NCBI RefSeq assembly: GCF_918797505.1
Contig: NC_092802.1
Span: 9,691,480-9,755,479, forward strand
DNA length: 64,000 nucleotides
Reading direction: 5' to 3'
Origin: Bemisia tabaci
Lineage: Eukaryota > Arthropoda > Insecta > Hemiptera > Aleyrodidae
The translations under genes and the position numbers were made by a program. The notes below the pieces were generated by a model. It saw nothing but the letters and a program-made list of their open reading frames with translations. It ran no database searches and was not told where the DNA came from. Below, piece after piece: positions 31,237-41,701 of this stretch. Every line of letters starts with the position of its first letter. Position 1 is the first letter of the stretch.

Positions 31237-31489
31237 CTGCCGTGTTAGAGAAGAACGCCGTATGAAAATTTGATAGTTGACAAATTTCCTCTCAGAAAAT
31301 ATTTAATTTCGAGGAAAGTTATGAATATTTTTCCTTGAGATTTTTAGACTTTTTAGATCGAATTGCGAATGAGATCCTCTAAAAAATCGGCAAAGAAATT
31401 CTCACTCAATTCCCTGAAAATTCGTGATTTGTCGACGGCAATTTGGTAATGCCTGCTAGCTTATACGACGTTCTTCCATAGCACGAAAG
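31237..31489. mobile_element. Family B element, full length
   Basis: Starts CTGCCGTGTTAGAGAAGAAC and ends TTCTTCCATAGCACGAAAG. The 253-bp plan is intact, with a slightly decayed right terminus. Confidence 0.8.
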
Positions 31490-32129
31490 TATGAAAACCC
31501 ACGATGCCGGTTTTAATTGGGTGTCTTGTAGGTTAACCTTAGATTGACAGACTCGTGTCTTGGGATTCTTGAATTATGTCTGATGAGGATTCCTTATCAA
31601 TCAAAAGCAGCAGAGGAGGATGAAAAACACAATGATTAAGAAGAGAAAAAGAGAGGAGGAGTAAGAAGTATATTTAAGCAAGTGGCAATACTGTTGTATC
31701 AAGGGAAAAAACCGTATGAACAATCCGATTTTGCAAAATTCCCCCTCCCCCATGAAAAAAGGGAAGAAAAGAAGCGAAAGGTTCTTTTAAAAGAAAATGC
31801 ACGAAGAATGAAAATTAATATAGGAATTAGAAAGAGAAGCACAAAAAGAAAAAGCTGTGGGAGGAGAAGAAGATGAGAAAAACGGGAAAGAAGAAAAGAA
31901 AGTGTTCTTCTTCGTTGTCTTTTTTTCCTTTTCTTCTTTCTCAAATACTTCTCATTCTTCCTATTCCTCTTTTCCGTCGTCGCATCCTTTCTGTCCTTCG
32001 TATTTCGATTCGGATGACAAAAAGACTGTGAGGCTAGGTTAAAACTTGGAATGCGAAAACCTCAAATCACAACTTTACTTTCTACACCGCGCCGTCTTTC
32101 ACCCTTATCCTCGTCCGTATGGATCAAAG
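31490..32129. repeat. Purine-rich then pyrimidine-rich low complexity
   Basis: AG-rich at 31600-31910 switching to TC-rich at 31905-31985. The frames here are lysine/arginine or serine/phenylalanine artefacts. Confidence 0.5.
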
Positions 32130-32279
32130 GTTTTAGTTCCGATTTATTTCGCAATTTTACCTAAAGTTCCTGAAAATTTCAAGGGAAAATATTCATAACT
32201 CTTCTAAAAATAAACATTTTATCGAAGGAAATTTGGGAACTCTTGAATGTTCACACGGCGTTCTTCCTTAGCACGGCAG
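32130..32279. repeat. Family B, right half only
   Basis: Contains CCTGAAAATTTCAAGGGAAA, TATCGAAGGAAATTTGGG and the intact end CGTTCTTCCTTAGCACGGCAG minus its first base. The left half is absent. Confidence 0.75.
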
Positions 32280-32690
32280 TACAAGGGGATGTCCTTGAAG
32301 CCTAATAAGGGGAAAAACCAGGGTGGCAGTGTACATATCGTCAGCACCGATGACGCATATGCTGACAACGCCTCCAAACTGATGCTCGTGTCTAATATTG
32401 GTGTGACATCGGCCTCGCTGAAAAACGCATTATCATTACGCGATAATTACGCGGTTTCAGAATCCCTCACCTGCTCGTTGAGTCCCTCCCCTCGTTCCCC
32501 GCCGCGCGGGAGCCCAAACAGGGCTGCTAACCGCAGGAGCGGCCGCTCGAAGAACAATAATCACCTCATTCACCTGTCAGGGTGCCCACGCTCATTTTCG
32601 GAGTGCAGATTCAAACTCAACCGTCGGTGCCACAATGCTGCCGAGCTAAGGAAAAGCTGAGGGGGAAAATGCGCAGAATTGAGTAGCATT
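32280..32690. other. No gene supported
   Basis: A 137-codon frame (32247-32660) begins inside the B fragment and crosses a GC-rich stretch. Its composition is serine/arginine/asparagine-rich with no family motif, so I do not call it. Confidence 0.35.
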
Positions 32691-33103
32691 CACTGAAAAA
32701 AAATTCTCGGCGTTTTTACCACGGTCCGTTGGTGCCTTTACCATCTCACTTTTTTACCAACTATTGGTAATTTTACAAAGACAGACTGGTAAGTTTACCT
32801 AAAAACCGGTATTTTTTACTGGTTTTTTAGGTGAGAATACCACTTTTATTGGTAATCAATTCCCGGTAACTTTGCCATTTTATCTCGGTAATTCTACCAC
32901 AGTCGATAAAAAATATTGGCGTTTTTACCAAGGTCCAGTGAAATTACCGAGAAAATTCAATAATTTTACCGAGATTTCTCGGTAAAATTACCAATTCCAT
33001 AAATGGTAATTTTACTAAGAAAAAACTGGGACCAAATAGAACCCTGAATTCTTGGTAATTTTACCCTTTTCTTAGTAAATACACCGATATTTTTTTTTTC
33101 ACT
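32691..33103 (+). mobile_element. Family I element (413 bp), copy 2
   Basis: Same length and order as 23294-23706, with over 90% identity by eye. The right terminus reads TTTTTTTTTCACTG rather than CAGTG. The TTTTACC/GGTAAAA array is preserved. Confidence 0.85.
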
Positions 33104-33117
33104 GTTGAACGCGAGGG

Positions 33118-33319
33118 TTGGATGGAACGACTTTTCTTACGAAGTGTTCACCTGTGCCGTTTTTGAAACAGGACGCCTAAAAACGTATATTTTTTACGGA
33201 GATTGTGAAGCTTAGGAGTGTATTTTAGACTTTCCTCATGCGCTCATCGTGATTTTGGAGCCATTTCCGCGTGAAATAACTCTTGCTTTTGCTCTGGCTG
33301 AAGTTCGCAACAGGCCCAT
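33118..33319. repeat. Family H, right arm only
   Basis: Matches the right arm of the foldback at 27908-28516: ATGGAACGACTTTTCTTACG, GTTCACCTGTGCCG, TGCGCTCATCGTGATTTTGG and GCAACAGG. Confidence 0.7.
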
Positions 33320-33355
33320 TCCCCGAACCTCCAGTCTACGCGCCCACCCGGACCC

Positions 33356-33515
33356 CTTCGAAAGTGTGCGATTTATCGATATATCTGCCATTTAAACGTA
33401 TGGAAAAGGATCGATAAACAGGCGTTCGCAACGAACACCTTAATAATCGATTCTTTACTATAGCTTCAAAGGTGTAAATATCGATAATCGATCATTCACG
33501 CTGCGCCGCGCTACA
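33356..33515. mobile_element. Family N foldback, copy 3
   Basis: CGATTTATCGATATATCTGC in the left arm, AGGATCGATAAACAGGCG in the middle and TATCGATAATCGATCATTC in the right arm. It directly abuts a B element. Confidence 0.7.
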
Positions 33516-33768
33516 CTGCCGTGCTAATGAAGAATACCGTTTGAGCCTTCAGACGTTGTCGAATTTCCTTCGATAAAAACCGAATCTACAGGGAAATTTG
33601 TGAATATTTTCCCCCAAAATTTTCAGACGATTTCGTACGCAATTTAATCAAAGATATCTGAAAATTCCAAAGAAAAAAGTGAGTGAATGTCATCATGAAA
33701 ACATGTTTTATCAAGGAAAATTTGGCACCTCTAAAATGTTCATACGGCGTTCTTCCTTAGCACGGCAG
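33516..33768. mobile_element. Family B element in cluster, unit 1
   Basis: Full 253-bp copy from CTGCCGTGCTAATGAAGAAT to TTCCTTAGCACGGCAG. Four bases separate it from the next B. Confidence 0.9.
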
Positions 33769-33772
33769 TACT

Positions 33773-34025
33773 CTGCCGTGCTTAGGAAGAACGCCGTATG
33801 AACATTCGAGAGTTGCCAACTTTTCCCGGATAAAACATGTATTTTTGAGGAAAGTTATGCTTATTTTTCCTAGAAATTTTCAGATATTCTGGATTAAATT
33901 GCCTACAAAATCGTCTGGAAATTTCGGGGGAAAATATTCACAATTTTCCCTGTGAATTCGGTTTTTATCGAAGGTAATTTGGCAACGCCTGAAGGCTCAT
34001 ACGGCATTCTTCCTTAGCACGGCAG
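33773..34025. mobile_element. Family B element in cluster, unit 2
   Basis: Full 253-bp copy, CTGCCGTGCTTAGGAAGAAC to TTCCTTAGCACGGCAG. Its inner sequence is inverted relative to unit 1 (GTTGCCAACTTTTCCCGG near the left end). Confidence 0.9.
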
Positions 34026-34146
34026 TGCAGTGCGGCGTGAGTGATCGATTATCGATATTTATTTCCCCCTCTAAAGCTATGGTAAAGAATCGAATCTTAA
34101 GGTGTTCGTTACAAACACCTGTTTATCGATCCTTTTTCATACGTTT
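34022..34146. repeat. Family N, truncated
   Basis: Starts at the end of B unit 2 (GCAGTGCAGTGCGGCGTG) and follows N through TTATCGATATTTATTTCC to CCTTTTTCATACG, then runs straight into a B right end. Confidence 0.65.
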
Positions 34147-34208
34147 TTTATCGAAGGTAATTTGGCAACCTTTGAAGGCTCATACGGCGTTCTTCCTTAG
34201 TACGGAAG
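34147..34208. repeat. Family B right end, fused to N
   Basis: Only TATCGAAGGTAATTTGGC to TTCCTTAGTACGGAAG remains. The join with N lies in a TTTT/TATCG-type sequence present in both, so recombination at short homology is likely. Confidence 0.75.
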
Positions 34209-34210
34209 TA

Positions 34211-34465
34211 CTGCCGTGCTAAGGAAGAACGCCATATGAACATTCGAGAGTTGCCAAATTTCCCCGGATAAAACATATATTTTTTTTACGTAATTTGTGT
34301 ACACTTGTCCTTCAAATTTTCAGATATTTTAGATTCGATTGCGAACAAAATAGTCTGAAAAATTGGAAGCACAACGTTTACAATTTCCCTAATAAATTCG
34401 CATTTTATCAGAGGAAATTTGGCAACGCCTGAAGGCTCATACGGCGTTCTTCCTTAGCACGGCAG
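34211..34465. mobile_element. Family B element in cluster, unit 3
   Basis: Full copy from CTGCCGTGCTAAGGAAGAAC to TTCCTTAGCACGGCAG, 255 bp, two bases after the fused B end. Confidence 0.9.
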
Positions 34466-34794
34466 CACTGGCGGCGTTTAATTCATCAACGGAGTCCCTT
34501 CGCGCAGGAGACCACTGACGGTGGATCCCCGGAACCCTTTGGCGCGGCCCTGGAGCGCGGGACGCCGGGCCGTCGGTGTGTGAATCCATTCATAATAAGC
34601 GCCGAGCGCGTGCACCAATCATCCGAGGGGGAGGTCGGCGATATTGAGTTGTCACATAATCAATAACAATGTTTTGCGTGGAGCTCCTGCAACACAATGG
34701 TCGACGCAAGTATGTTTACATTTTCCCATAAGGAAACCCGGCCCTCGGGCACAGTGTGTTTTTCAAGCGGCGCTCGACGACTGTCACGTGCCTA
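34466..34794. other. GC-rich island, no gene supported
   Basis: GC-rich between the B cluster and the E element, with no long open frame and no repeat in common with other islands. Confidence 0.4.
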
Positions 34795-34799
34795 CGGCG

Positions 34800-35284
34800 C
34801 ACGGTGGATCGGGTCAATAGGATAGGTCGGACATCATTTGGAAACTTTAAAAGCTTGTAACTCCGTTTATACAAAACTTTAAGGTTTTAAAAGTGGCTCC
34901 ATTGGTTTCCTCGTGAAATTTTCCCCTAGAAGCACCCCTTACAATGGAAATGTTGCATGTGTGAGGAATTTGCCATTTGACTATAGTTCTTGCGTAAAAG
35001 TTCTTAAGAAAAAGTTTACATAAGAATCAATAGTCAAATCGCAAATTCCTCACACATTCAATATCTCCATAGGATAGGTCGGATATAATTTGGAAACCTT
35101 AAAAGCTTATAACTCCGTTTATACAGAACTTTAAGGTTTTAAAAGTGTTTCCATTGGTTTCCTCGTGAAATTTTCTTCTCGAGGCACCCCTTACAATTTA
35201 AAATACGACTGAAAAAACATCAAAATTTACAGTTTTAGCCAAAAATTTCATGTTTGACCTCTCTAATTGACTAGATCTACTGTG
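34800..35284 (+). mobile_element. Family E Transib-like MITE, copy 2, with D insertion and partial duplication
   Basis: Left heptamer CACGGTG and right end ACTGTG, flanked by CGGCG (34795-34799) and CGGCC (35285-35289). The left ~140 bp of E is followed by a 128-bp D element, then by E again from the GGATAGGTCGGA segment. About 130 bp of E is therefore present twice, on either side of D. Confidence 0.8.
34943..35070. mobile_element. Family D, internally deleted 128-bp form
   Basis: Only the outer D arms remain: AATGGAAATGTTGCATGTG at the left and CACACATTCAATATCTCCAT at the right, with a loop near AAGTTCTTAAGAAAAAG. This compact derivative sits inside E. Confidence 0.8.
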
Positions 35285-36118
35285 CGGCCATCCATGTTCA
35301 AGTCATTTATACAACAACACGAGAAAACAAAACCTCGAATGCATGTGGTTGAATCTCGAGGCTCGGGAAAAATAGCCTCACATTGCACTGCTCTATCAGC
35401 ACAAATGCCCGAAAAGGATATGTTTTTCAAATATGTCTAAAAAAATAAAATATTTAAGAGGCGTTTCCTCAAAACTACTACGGAGAGACCAAATCATCTC
35501 AAAACCTAATGTGAAACGTTTAAGGAGATCAATTTGTGACATATTGCGTTTTCAATGTTTTGAAATATTCTTTCATTATAAAAAAAAAATTGTTAGAATG
35601 TTTGAATGTCATTGTAAGTTTTAAGAAAAACTTCTCAATCATCTTATTAACATTTTTAAACATGTAATGAAAATATTCTTGAAATGTGTATACAAGTAAT
35701 TCTGAAGTTTAAATGTAACAGCACGCAGATCAGCGAGTAATTTGATTGCTGTATGTACACAATTTTACAATGAAAAACGCTGACGCATAGGTAACGCCTT
35801 CAAGGTGAAATGATACTTCCTAGCGTGGCTTCAGAGGCCGAGTAGTTGTATCGCTTCGTAATCCAATCAACCGGCAGTGTCTAAGTTCCATCCAACATCT
35901 AAGCTTGGTCCACCAAAATTGTATTTTCCCTTCCCCTCCCCTTGCTAACATAACCTTATAACAGACATTTTTCCAAATTTTTTTGTATTAATTTACCGGC
36001 AAAACGATACAGCATTGTGCAGAGGATTTCTTGGGCACCCTGTGCAAGTGTACAACGGAACGACTTCTCGACAATTGCTAACTCATTCCGTATAGAGGAC
36101 CACACAAAAACACCATTG
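35285..36118 (-). other. No gene; R-like module at right
   Basis: Unrecognised AT-rich sequence. At 35795-35865 a diverged R module can be seen (AATGATACTTCCTAGCG, then GAGTAGTTGTATCGC). Confidence 0.4.
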
Positions 36119-36216
36119 AGCTAAAAAAGAACGACTTATGAGCCTTCACACGTTGCCATAATTCATTCGATAAAATACAAATTGTCTCGGATATAATTGT
36201 GAATATATGTTTTTTT
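36119..36216. repeat. Family B left fragment
   Basis: GCTAAAAAAGAACGACTTATG, GCCTTCACACGTTGCC and CGATAAAATACAAATTG follow the B left arm but stop after about 95 bp. Confidence 0.5.
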
Positions 36217-36334
36217 TTTCTTTTGCTAAATTTCAAAGGATTTTACTATTTCAAGTCTAGAATTTCTGAATATTTTAAGGAAACCTACATATTCTTTCCA
36301 ACACAGAAAAAATCGATAATCTACCATTGAAATA

Positions 36335-36336
<2 letters not shown>

Positions 36337-36380
<44 letters not shown>
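36337..36380. repeat. Poly-T run (44)
   Basis: Uninterrupted T run. The polylysine frame on the minus strand is an artefact. Confidence 0.9.
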
Positions 36381-36575
36381 CTCCCATGAGTAATTTTCCG
36401 ATATTCTCGCCGAAAATGAAGCTTTGAGTGTGATTATCATTCATTTCTAAGCCGATAATACGTGGTCCTCTGGGTCGGGTTTGTTCACGGTGGGTCAACT
36501 TTGGAGCTCCATGATAGCCCAAAACTGATGGACCAATCAGAGAGCGGCACAGAGATGGCAATACTCTCCCGTACA

Positions 36576-36830
36576 CTGCCGTGTTAAGGAAGAACGCCAT
36601 ATGAGCCTTCAGACGCTGCCAAGTTTCCTCCAATAAAAAACGAATTTACTGGGAAAACAGCGGATATTATTCCCCAAAATTTTCAGACAATTTTGTACGC
36701 AATTTAATCTAAATTATATCTGAAAATTCCAAGGAAAAATATGCATGAATGTTGTCAAAAATACATGTTTTATCAAGGGAAATTTGGCAACTCTCGGCTG
36801 ATCATACGGCGTCCTTTCTTAGCACGGTAG
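36576..36830. mobile_element. Family B element, full length
   Basis: CTGCCGTGTTAAGGAAGAAC to TTTCTTAGCACGGTAG, 255 bp, with the usual inner blocks (GCCTTCAGACGCTGCC, TATCAAGGGAAATTTGGC). Confidence 0.9.
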
Positions 36831-36873
36831 TATAGGTACTCGATGCTTAAGGCCCTCCATTTAGACACATCTA

Positions 36874-37117
36874 CACTGGAAAAAAAAAAAAAAAAAAAAA
36901 AAACATTGGATCTAGAGTCGAGACTCCTAAAAACACCGACAAGAAAAAATAATCTTGATTCAATCATATTTAAGCTTAAATCAAGAACCAAGCCTCTTAA
37001 TTTGAGCGGATTTTCTTTTGATTCAAGCTTAAATCTGATTGAATCAAGAGTTCTTTTTCTTGCCAATGTTTTCAAGAGTCTGGACTCTAGATATAATGTG
37101 TTTTTTTTTTTCCTAGT
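36874..37117. mobile_element. MITE family A, copy 8
   Basis: TA before CACTGG. The left poly-A is expanded to more than 20 bases, and the right end is TTCCTAGTA. Both arms are otherwise complete. Confidence 0.85.
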
Positions 37118-37668
37118 ATATTTCTCGAGAGGAAACTCGGCAACCTCCGCTTGCCCATACGTCGTTTTTCCTGAACCGACACCGCGGCACTTAGGTCGAT
37201 GTTGGAGGGTGAAGGGAGTGGCGCTTCACTACTCGTGCACCGCGCGAGCCGGGTTGCAGTCCGATCCCGGCGACTATTTGTATAAGTGTAATTACGGCCA
37301 CGTGTGACGCACGTGTCGCGGAGGCGGGTAGCCGGGGGTGGCGGGGGAGGCCACTCGAATCGGGTGTAATAATCTGATCAGACTAATGGTTTTATTAGAT
37401 TACCGGTCGTGACATCCCCCCCCCCCCCACCCAACCGCTCTCATGTGACTGCGGCCGGGAAATCGGGTTATGGATGATCGTTCCTGCTCGAACTTTCGCG
37501 TTTCTTTCGTGGGAGGTCGCTTCGAGTGGTTGAATGATTTCCGAAATGATTGCGGCGATCAAAGTAAAATTGGACTGGATTCTACAATACTGTGCCTGGT
37601 TCATCCGTGAAAGCACATATGGACCGAGTTTAACAGAGAGGAACATCAGTTATTGCCAAATTTGACTG
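37118..37668. other. GC-richer stretch and M fragment, no gene supported
   Basis: GC-rich at 37170-37360, with a C run near 37417-37428. At 37566-37625 a fragment of the 38.1-kb M array occurs (ATTGGACTGGATTCTACAAT). No coding frame is supported. Confidence 0.4.
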
Positions 37669-37920
37669 CACTGGAATAAAAACACATTAGATCTAGAGTC
37701 CAGACTCTTAAAAACATCAACAAGTAAAAGTACTCCTGATTCAATCAGAATCCAGCTTAAATCAAAAACCAAGCGTCTTAATTTAAGCGGATTTCGTTTT
37801 GATTCAAGCAAAAATCCGATTGAATGAAGAGTATTTTGTTGTCAATGTTTTGTTGTATTTTTTCTTGTCAATGTTTGCAAGTGTCGGACTCTAGATCCAA
37901 TGTGTTTTTTTTTTCCAGTG
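37669..37920. mobile_element. MITE family A, copy 9
   Basis: CACTGGAATAAA to TTTTCCAGTG. The right arm has a small internal duplication: TTTGTTGTCAATGTTT is followed by TTTCTTGTCAATGTTTG. Confidence 0.85.
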
Positions 37921-38099
37921 TCGGCGATTAAATTTTTTACGAGGGAACGTTTGTTCGGATTCCCTTGACATTTTTGAGGAATATGCTTTGTACCATGGAG
38001 AATTTTCACTGAAATTTGCACGAAAATCCGCACAACCGTTTTCATGTAAGAAATTAATTTGCCCAATTAAATTTGGCAATAGCTGATGTGGCTTAGTTC

Positions 38100-38445
38100 C
38101 TTTCTGGTCAAGCGGTCCGCATATGCTCAGGTAAACGAATGGCACACACGTTGTTTCTGATATGAGCCCGAAATAGTGGTGCCGTCACAAAATCAAAGTC
38201 AAATTGGACTGGATTTTACAATACTATGCCTGGTTCAACGACGGAAGCACCTATCTGCTCAGAGAAACGGATGGCACACGCGTTGTTTCTGAAATGAGCC
38301 CGAAATAGTGATTCCGTTGTAAAATCCAAGCAAAATTGGGGTAGATTCTACAATACTATGCCTGGATAATCGACGAGAGCACCTATCTGCTCAGGGACAC
38401 GAATGACACAAGCATTTTTTCTGAAATGAGCCCGAAATAGTAGTC
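38100..38445 (+). repeat. Family M tandem array (~132-bp units)
   Basis: The landmark GAGCCCGAAATAGT recurs at 38164, 38295 and 38428. Each full unit also holds TACAATACTATGCCTGG, GCACCTATCTGCTCAGGG-type sequence and GAATGGCACAC-type sequence. Two full units and a partial left one; non-coding. Confidence 0.8.
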
Positions 38446-38461
38446 GTTGAACTGAAAGCAA

Positions 38462-38662
38462 GAAGCGTTGGCTGCTGTCTTTGACAGCGAAGCTGAGGAG
38501 CACTTCCGCAAAACACGCCTTAACCCAGTTTTCATGAAAAATGAGTTAGCCTCGGAAATAGAATCTTTGTGGTTACACGGATCTGGAAACAGAACGCACA
38601 TGTTGAGTTGCAACGGAGTGAAACCCGTCGAATTCCCATTTGATATGATTATGGAAAACGAC

Positions 38663-38711
<49 letters not shown>

Positions 38712-38829
38712 GAGGAATGTCGACAAGGCAGATTTGGCTAGAGTAATTTTGAGTTCTCTCTTCAAAAACAATATGTTTGCCTCCGCATTCATATCACTCC
38801 AAAACAACCACGACAGGGTGAGAATTTAA
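38462..38829 (+). CDS. Candidate coding exon, split by a poly-T run
   Basis: A plus-strand frame without stops runs from about 38462 to 38664, with a coding-like composition (DSEAEEHFRKT, FMKNELASEIESLW, NGVKPVEFPFDM). A run of T follows to 38706. A frame beginning KLRNVDKADLARVILSS then stays open to a stop at 38827-38829. CGACAGG|GTGAGA at 38818 is a good splice donor, and T(n)AAATTGAG could be an acceptor. The two parts are out of register by one base of the T run. No ATG opens the frame and I do not recognise the protein, so it may be an exon of a host gene, a transposon remnant or chance. Confidence 0.3.
38665..38706. repeat. Poly-T run (42)
   Basis: Uninterrupted T run inside the candidate exon; its length sets whether the flanking frames are in register. 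It could also serve as the polypyrimidine tract of an intron. Confidence 0.9.
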
Positions 38830-38877
38830 GTGCTAAGATATATGTTTTCTCATCAAATTTCACGCAGAAAACGATTT

Positions 38878-39124
38878 CTGCCGTGCTAAGGAAGAACGCC
38901 GTATGAACATTCAAGAGTTGCCAAATTTCCTCTCAGAAAATAGCTATTTTCGAAGAAAGTTAAGAATATTTTTCCTTGAAATTCTCAGGAACTTTAGGTG
39001 AAATTGCGAACAGAAGTATCTGAAAAATTGGAATACAAATACTTATGTTTACCAAGAAATTGTGTTTTATAAAAGGAAATTTGGCAAAGCTTGAAGGTGC
39101 ATACGGCGTTTTTCCTTAGCACGT
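38878..39124. mobile_element. Family B element, right terminus decayed
   Basis: CTGCCGTGCTAAGGAAGAAC to TTTTTCCTTAGCACG, then the sequence leaves the family consensus. About 247 bp. Confidence 0.85.
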
Positions 39125-39445
39125 TGAATTTGTACAAAATTTACTGAAAGTTACCGAGGTATAAACGTTATTGAGCGTCCACCACGCTATGCGTAGTGAA
39201 ATCCCCTAATCCACCACACGGAAATCCGAAAATCTTTTTTCGACTAAAGTGATACTTTTGAGCCGCGTATGATCCCCAAAAGTCGACTTAATCGTATTTT
39301 TTTTTAAACAGGTTTTGTGCAGGGACCTAAGAAAATTTCTAGGTAAGCGGATTTTTGTCTTAAGTGTAGTTCTACTTATTGTTTGCTGTTTGAGTCGATT
39401 TTGCAATCGTGGAATGGAGATCCGTTCCTCCGTCCGAGAGACAAA

Positions 39446-39747
39446 GATTTGTACCACATTTTGCCATAAGGAACCACCATTTCTGACTCATTTTAGGAAC
39501 AACATATGTGCCGTTGGTTTCCCTATGCAGGAGGGTGCTTTAACGAAGGAGCCAGAGATAGTCGCTCCTTATTGCAAAGTGTGATCCATTTATCAAGATT
39601 TGGACCACATTCTGCGATAAGGAACTACCCTTTCTGGCTCATTTTAGAAACAACATATGTGCCATTGGTTTCCCTATGCAGGAGGGTGCTTTAACGGAGG
39701 AGCCATAGAGAGTCGCTCCTTATTGCAAAATATAATCTATTCATCGG
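39446..39747 (+). repeat. Family M tandem pair (151-bp units)
   Basis: Two units of 151 bp, from 39446 and 39597, each with ACCACATT(T/C)TGC(C/G)ATAAGGAA, AACAACATATGTGCC(G/A)TTGG, TATGCAGGAGGGTGCTTTAA and GTCGCTCCTTATTGCAAA. Confidence 0.85.
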
Positions 39748-40442
39748 AACGCTCAAATTCGTAGCTAGGCCCCCGGTGTGAACTAAACTCTGGATTTCAC
39801 TCCAAGTTCATTTACAGCGCGAATTTCGGCATCATGTGACTCGGATCAACAACTTTCGCTTGACGAGAGGTGATTTCCAGCGTTGAAAATACCCCTCTAC
39901 GCACCGACTTCCAGCGCAAAAATCAATAATGACCGAGCGAAACGCTTCCAAACCGGGGAGCTTAAATTTCCGCCGCACATGCTTCACCGCACGCCGCCCC
40001 CCCCGAAAACGAGAATTTTAATCAACCCCGAATTTAATCTCGAAACTACAAGTGTAAGCTCTTCTTTTGCGACTCGCTGTTCATGGGTCTCGAAAAGACA
40101 AAGCCTCGACCGGGGGGGAGGGGGGGGGGGTTACGGGGGGCGGCACCCCACCGTCCCGCGCGCACCTCTGAAAGCTACCACCGACCAAAATGGATTAGAT
40201 CTAATGAAGTGTGTGAGTGTAAACCGGGAAGTGTGCAGGAGGGTGGGGGGAGAGGGGGTTGGTGAAAATCGCGCATTGTAGTAAACGGGTAACGTCAACA
40301 GGGTGGGCAGGGGAGGGGGTAGTTATGGAGCGGAAAAAGGAAGCGGAAATTAGCTTTTAACTAGCGGCTTCAGCTCGCTACGCTCGCTTGCGCGGCCAGC
40401 CAGGACCTACATTCACTCGCTTCAAGAGTTTACTTTTATTTT
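39748..40442. other. No gene supported; G-rich tract
   Basis: GC-richer at 39990-40330, with a G-rich block at about 40110-40145 capable of G-quadruplex formation on the plus strand. A short hairpin-rich piece (CTCGCTACGCTCGCTTGCG) lies near 40373. Frames of 132 and 60 codons are glycine/arginine-rich artefacts. Confidence 0.4.
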
Positions 40443-40675
40443 TTCTATGGTATAGCGTTACAAATTCATAAAAGCGTATTTTGGGGGTTTTTAAAAATTG
40501 AATCTGTCTCTGTGGTATGAGTATGCAAATTCAATAATAGATTCCTATAAAATTTAAAGTTCTGTTTAAAAAAAATTGATACTCTGTGTTTTTTATGCAA
40601 GCTACGAAATAGATTAGTGTCCCTCAGAATCTGAGATCCAAAATTATTTCATGTCATAGAGGGTTTAATCGAAAT
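40443..40675 (+). repeat. Family T repeat, copy 1
   Basis: Shares TTTTGGGGGTTTTTAAAAAT, GATACTCTGTGTTTTTTATG-like and GAATCTGAGATCCAAAATTA blocks with 59815-60065. Diverged, AT-rich and non-coding. Confidence 0.6.
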
Positions 40676-41000
40676 CAAACTCCTCGATCGCCTCCTCTTC
40701 CTCCACCTTCTCCCTCCCTATAGAGGCTGTTTATAAAATACGTGTCATTTTAAGGGAGGGGGGGTTTAGGTTTAAGGTGAGCGTTTTTTATTTTATTTTC
40801 TTTTCTTTTTTTTTGAGTTTCCGGGAGAAAAATTAGCGAATCTTTTCGAAGATACAACAGGTTAACTCCCTGCGCTGATTCCACCGGAAAGGTGAACTTT
40901 AAGTCATTTTGCCTTTCACGCGTTAATTTTTATCCTTCGATTTCTTACAGGATTTCGTTTGTAATTCGATCAGGAAAGTCTGGAAATTTCTTGGAAAAAC

Positions 41001-41392
41001 TAGAGTACCTTTACATGGAGAGAATGGACAACTCGAATCGTTGGAGGTTAGGTTTGATTGGGTTACGTAGCTCTTGGGGCCCAAAAGGATAGAAAGTCCA
41101 TGAACTTAAATTATCCAGTGGTACTAATTTAAACTGCAAGAGTAGGTACACTGATCAAAAATTATGAAAGCATGTATTAAACTTTGATTGTGCATACATT
41201 TTCTCAATTTCAAAGTCTTAATCCTTAAAAACGCTTGTTCGCAATGCGCTGTCGGCCATATTGATTAAACTTTCAAATGCATAGGTTGGCAGCGGCACTT
41301 TTCTAGTGATTTTCGTTTTACACGTATGCTCTTTTGGGCCCTAAGAGCTACATGAATCGAGCTATCGATACTCTCCCTATAAAGATACTCTA
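41001..41392. mobile_element. Foldback element X with 8-bp target duplication
   Basis: A 392-bp inverted repeat from TAGAGTACCTTTACATGGAG to the inverse CTCCCTATAAAGATACTCTA. It is flanked by identical GGAAAAAC (40993-41000 and 41393-41400). The arms share AGCTCTTGGGGCCCAAAAGG-type sequence. An 8-bp duplication points to the hAT superfamily. Single copy here. Confidence 0.85.
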
Positions 41393-41415
41393 GGAAAAAC
41401 ATTCATAACTTTCTT

Positions 41416-41628
41416 CACTGGATCTAGAGTCCAGACTCTTAAAAACATTGACAAAAGAAATTACTCTTGATTCAATCGGATTTTTGCTAAAATCGAGAAC
41501 CAAGTCTCTTAATTTAAGCGGATTTCTTTTTAATTCAAGCAGAAATCCGATTTAATCAAGAGTATTTTTTCTTGTCATTGTTTTCAAGATACTGGACTCT
41601 AGATCCGAACGAATTTTTTTTTCCAGTG
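41416..41628. mobile_element. MITE family A, copy 10
   Basis: CACTGGATCTAGAGTCC to TTTTTTTCCAGTG. The usual left poly-A and ACATT segment are missing, so this copy is about 15 bp shorter at the left. Confidence 0.85.
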
Positions 41629-41701
41629 TTCAAAGATACATAGTTTCAAAGAAGAAATTTGGCAACATTCGGATGCTTACACGTCGTTTCTACCTAAGAA
41701 G

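Larger units (their letters stand above)
40930..41701. mobile_element. Family B element carrying X, A and J insertions
   Basis: B sequence can be followed as GTAATTCGATCAGGAAAGTC and GGAAATTTCTTGG up to 41000. It resumes at 41393 as GGAAAAACATTCATAACTTT, then at 41629 as AAGAAGAAATTTGGCAAC and ACGTCGTTTCTACCTAAG. Three elements interrupt it: X, A and, at the far right, J. The left terminus is not recognisable. Confidence 0.7.

Noticed and set aside
32247..32660. 137-residue plus-strand frame
   Set aside because: It starts inside a B fragment and has low-complexity Ser/Arg/Asn composition with no family motif.
36226..36633. Polylysine-containing minus-strand protein
   Set aside because: It crosses the 44-base T run and part of a B element.
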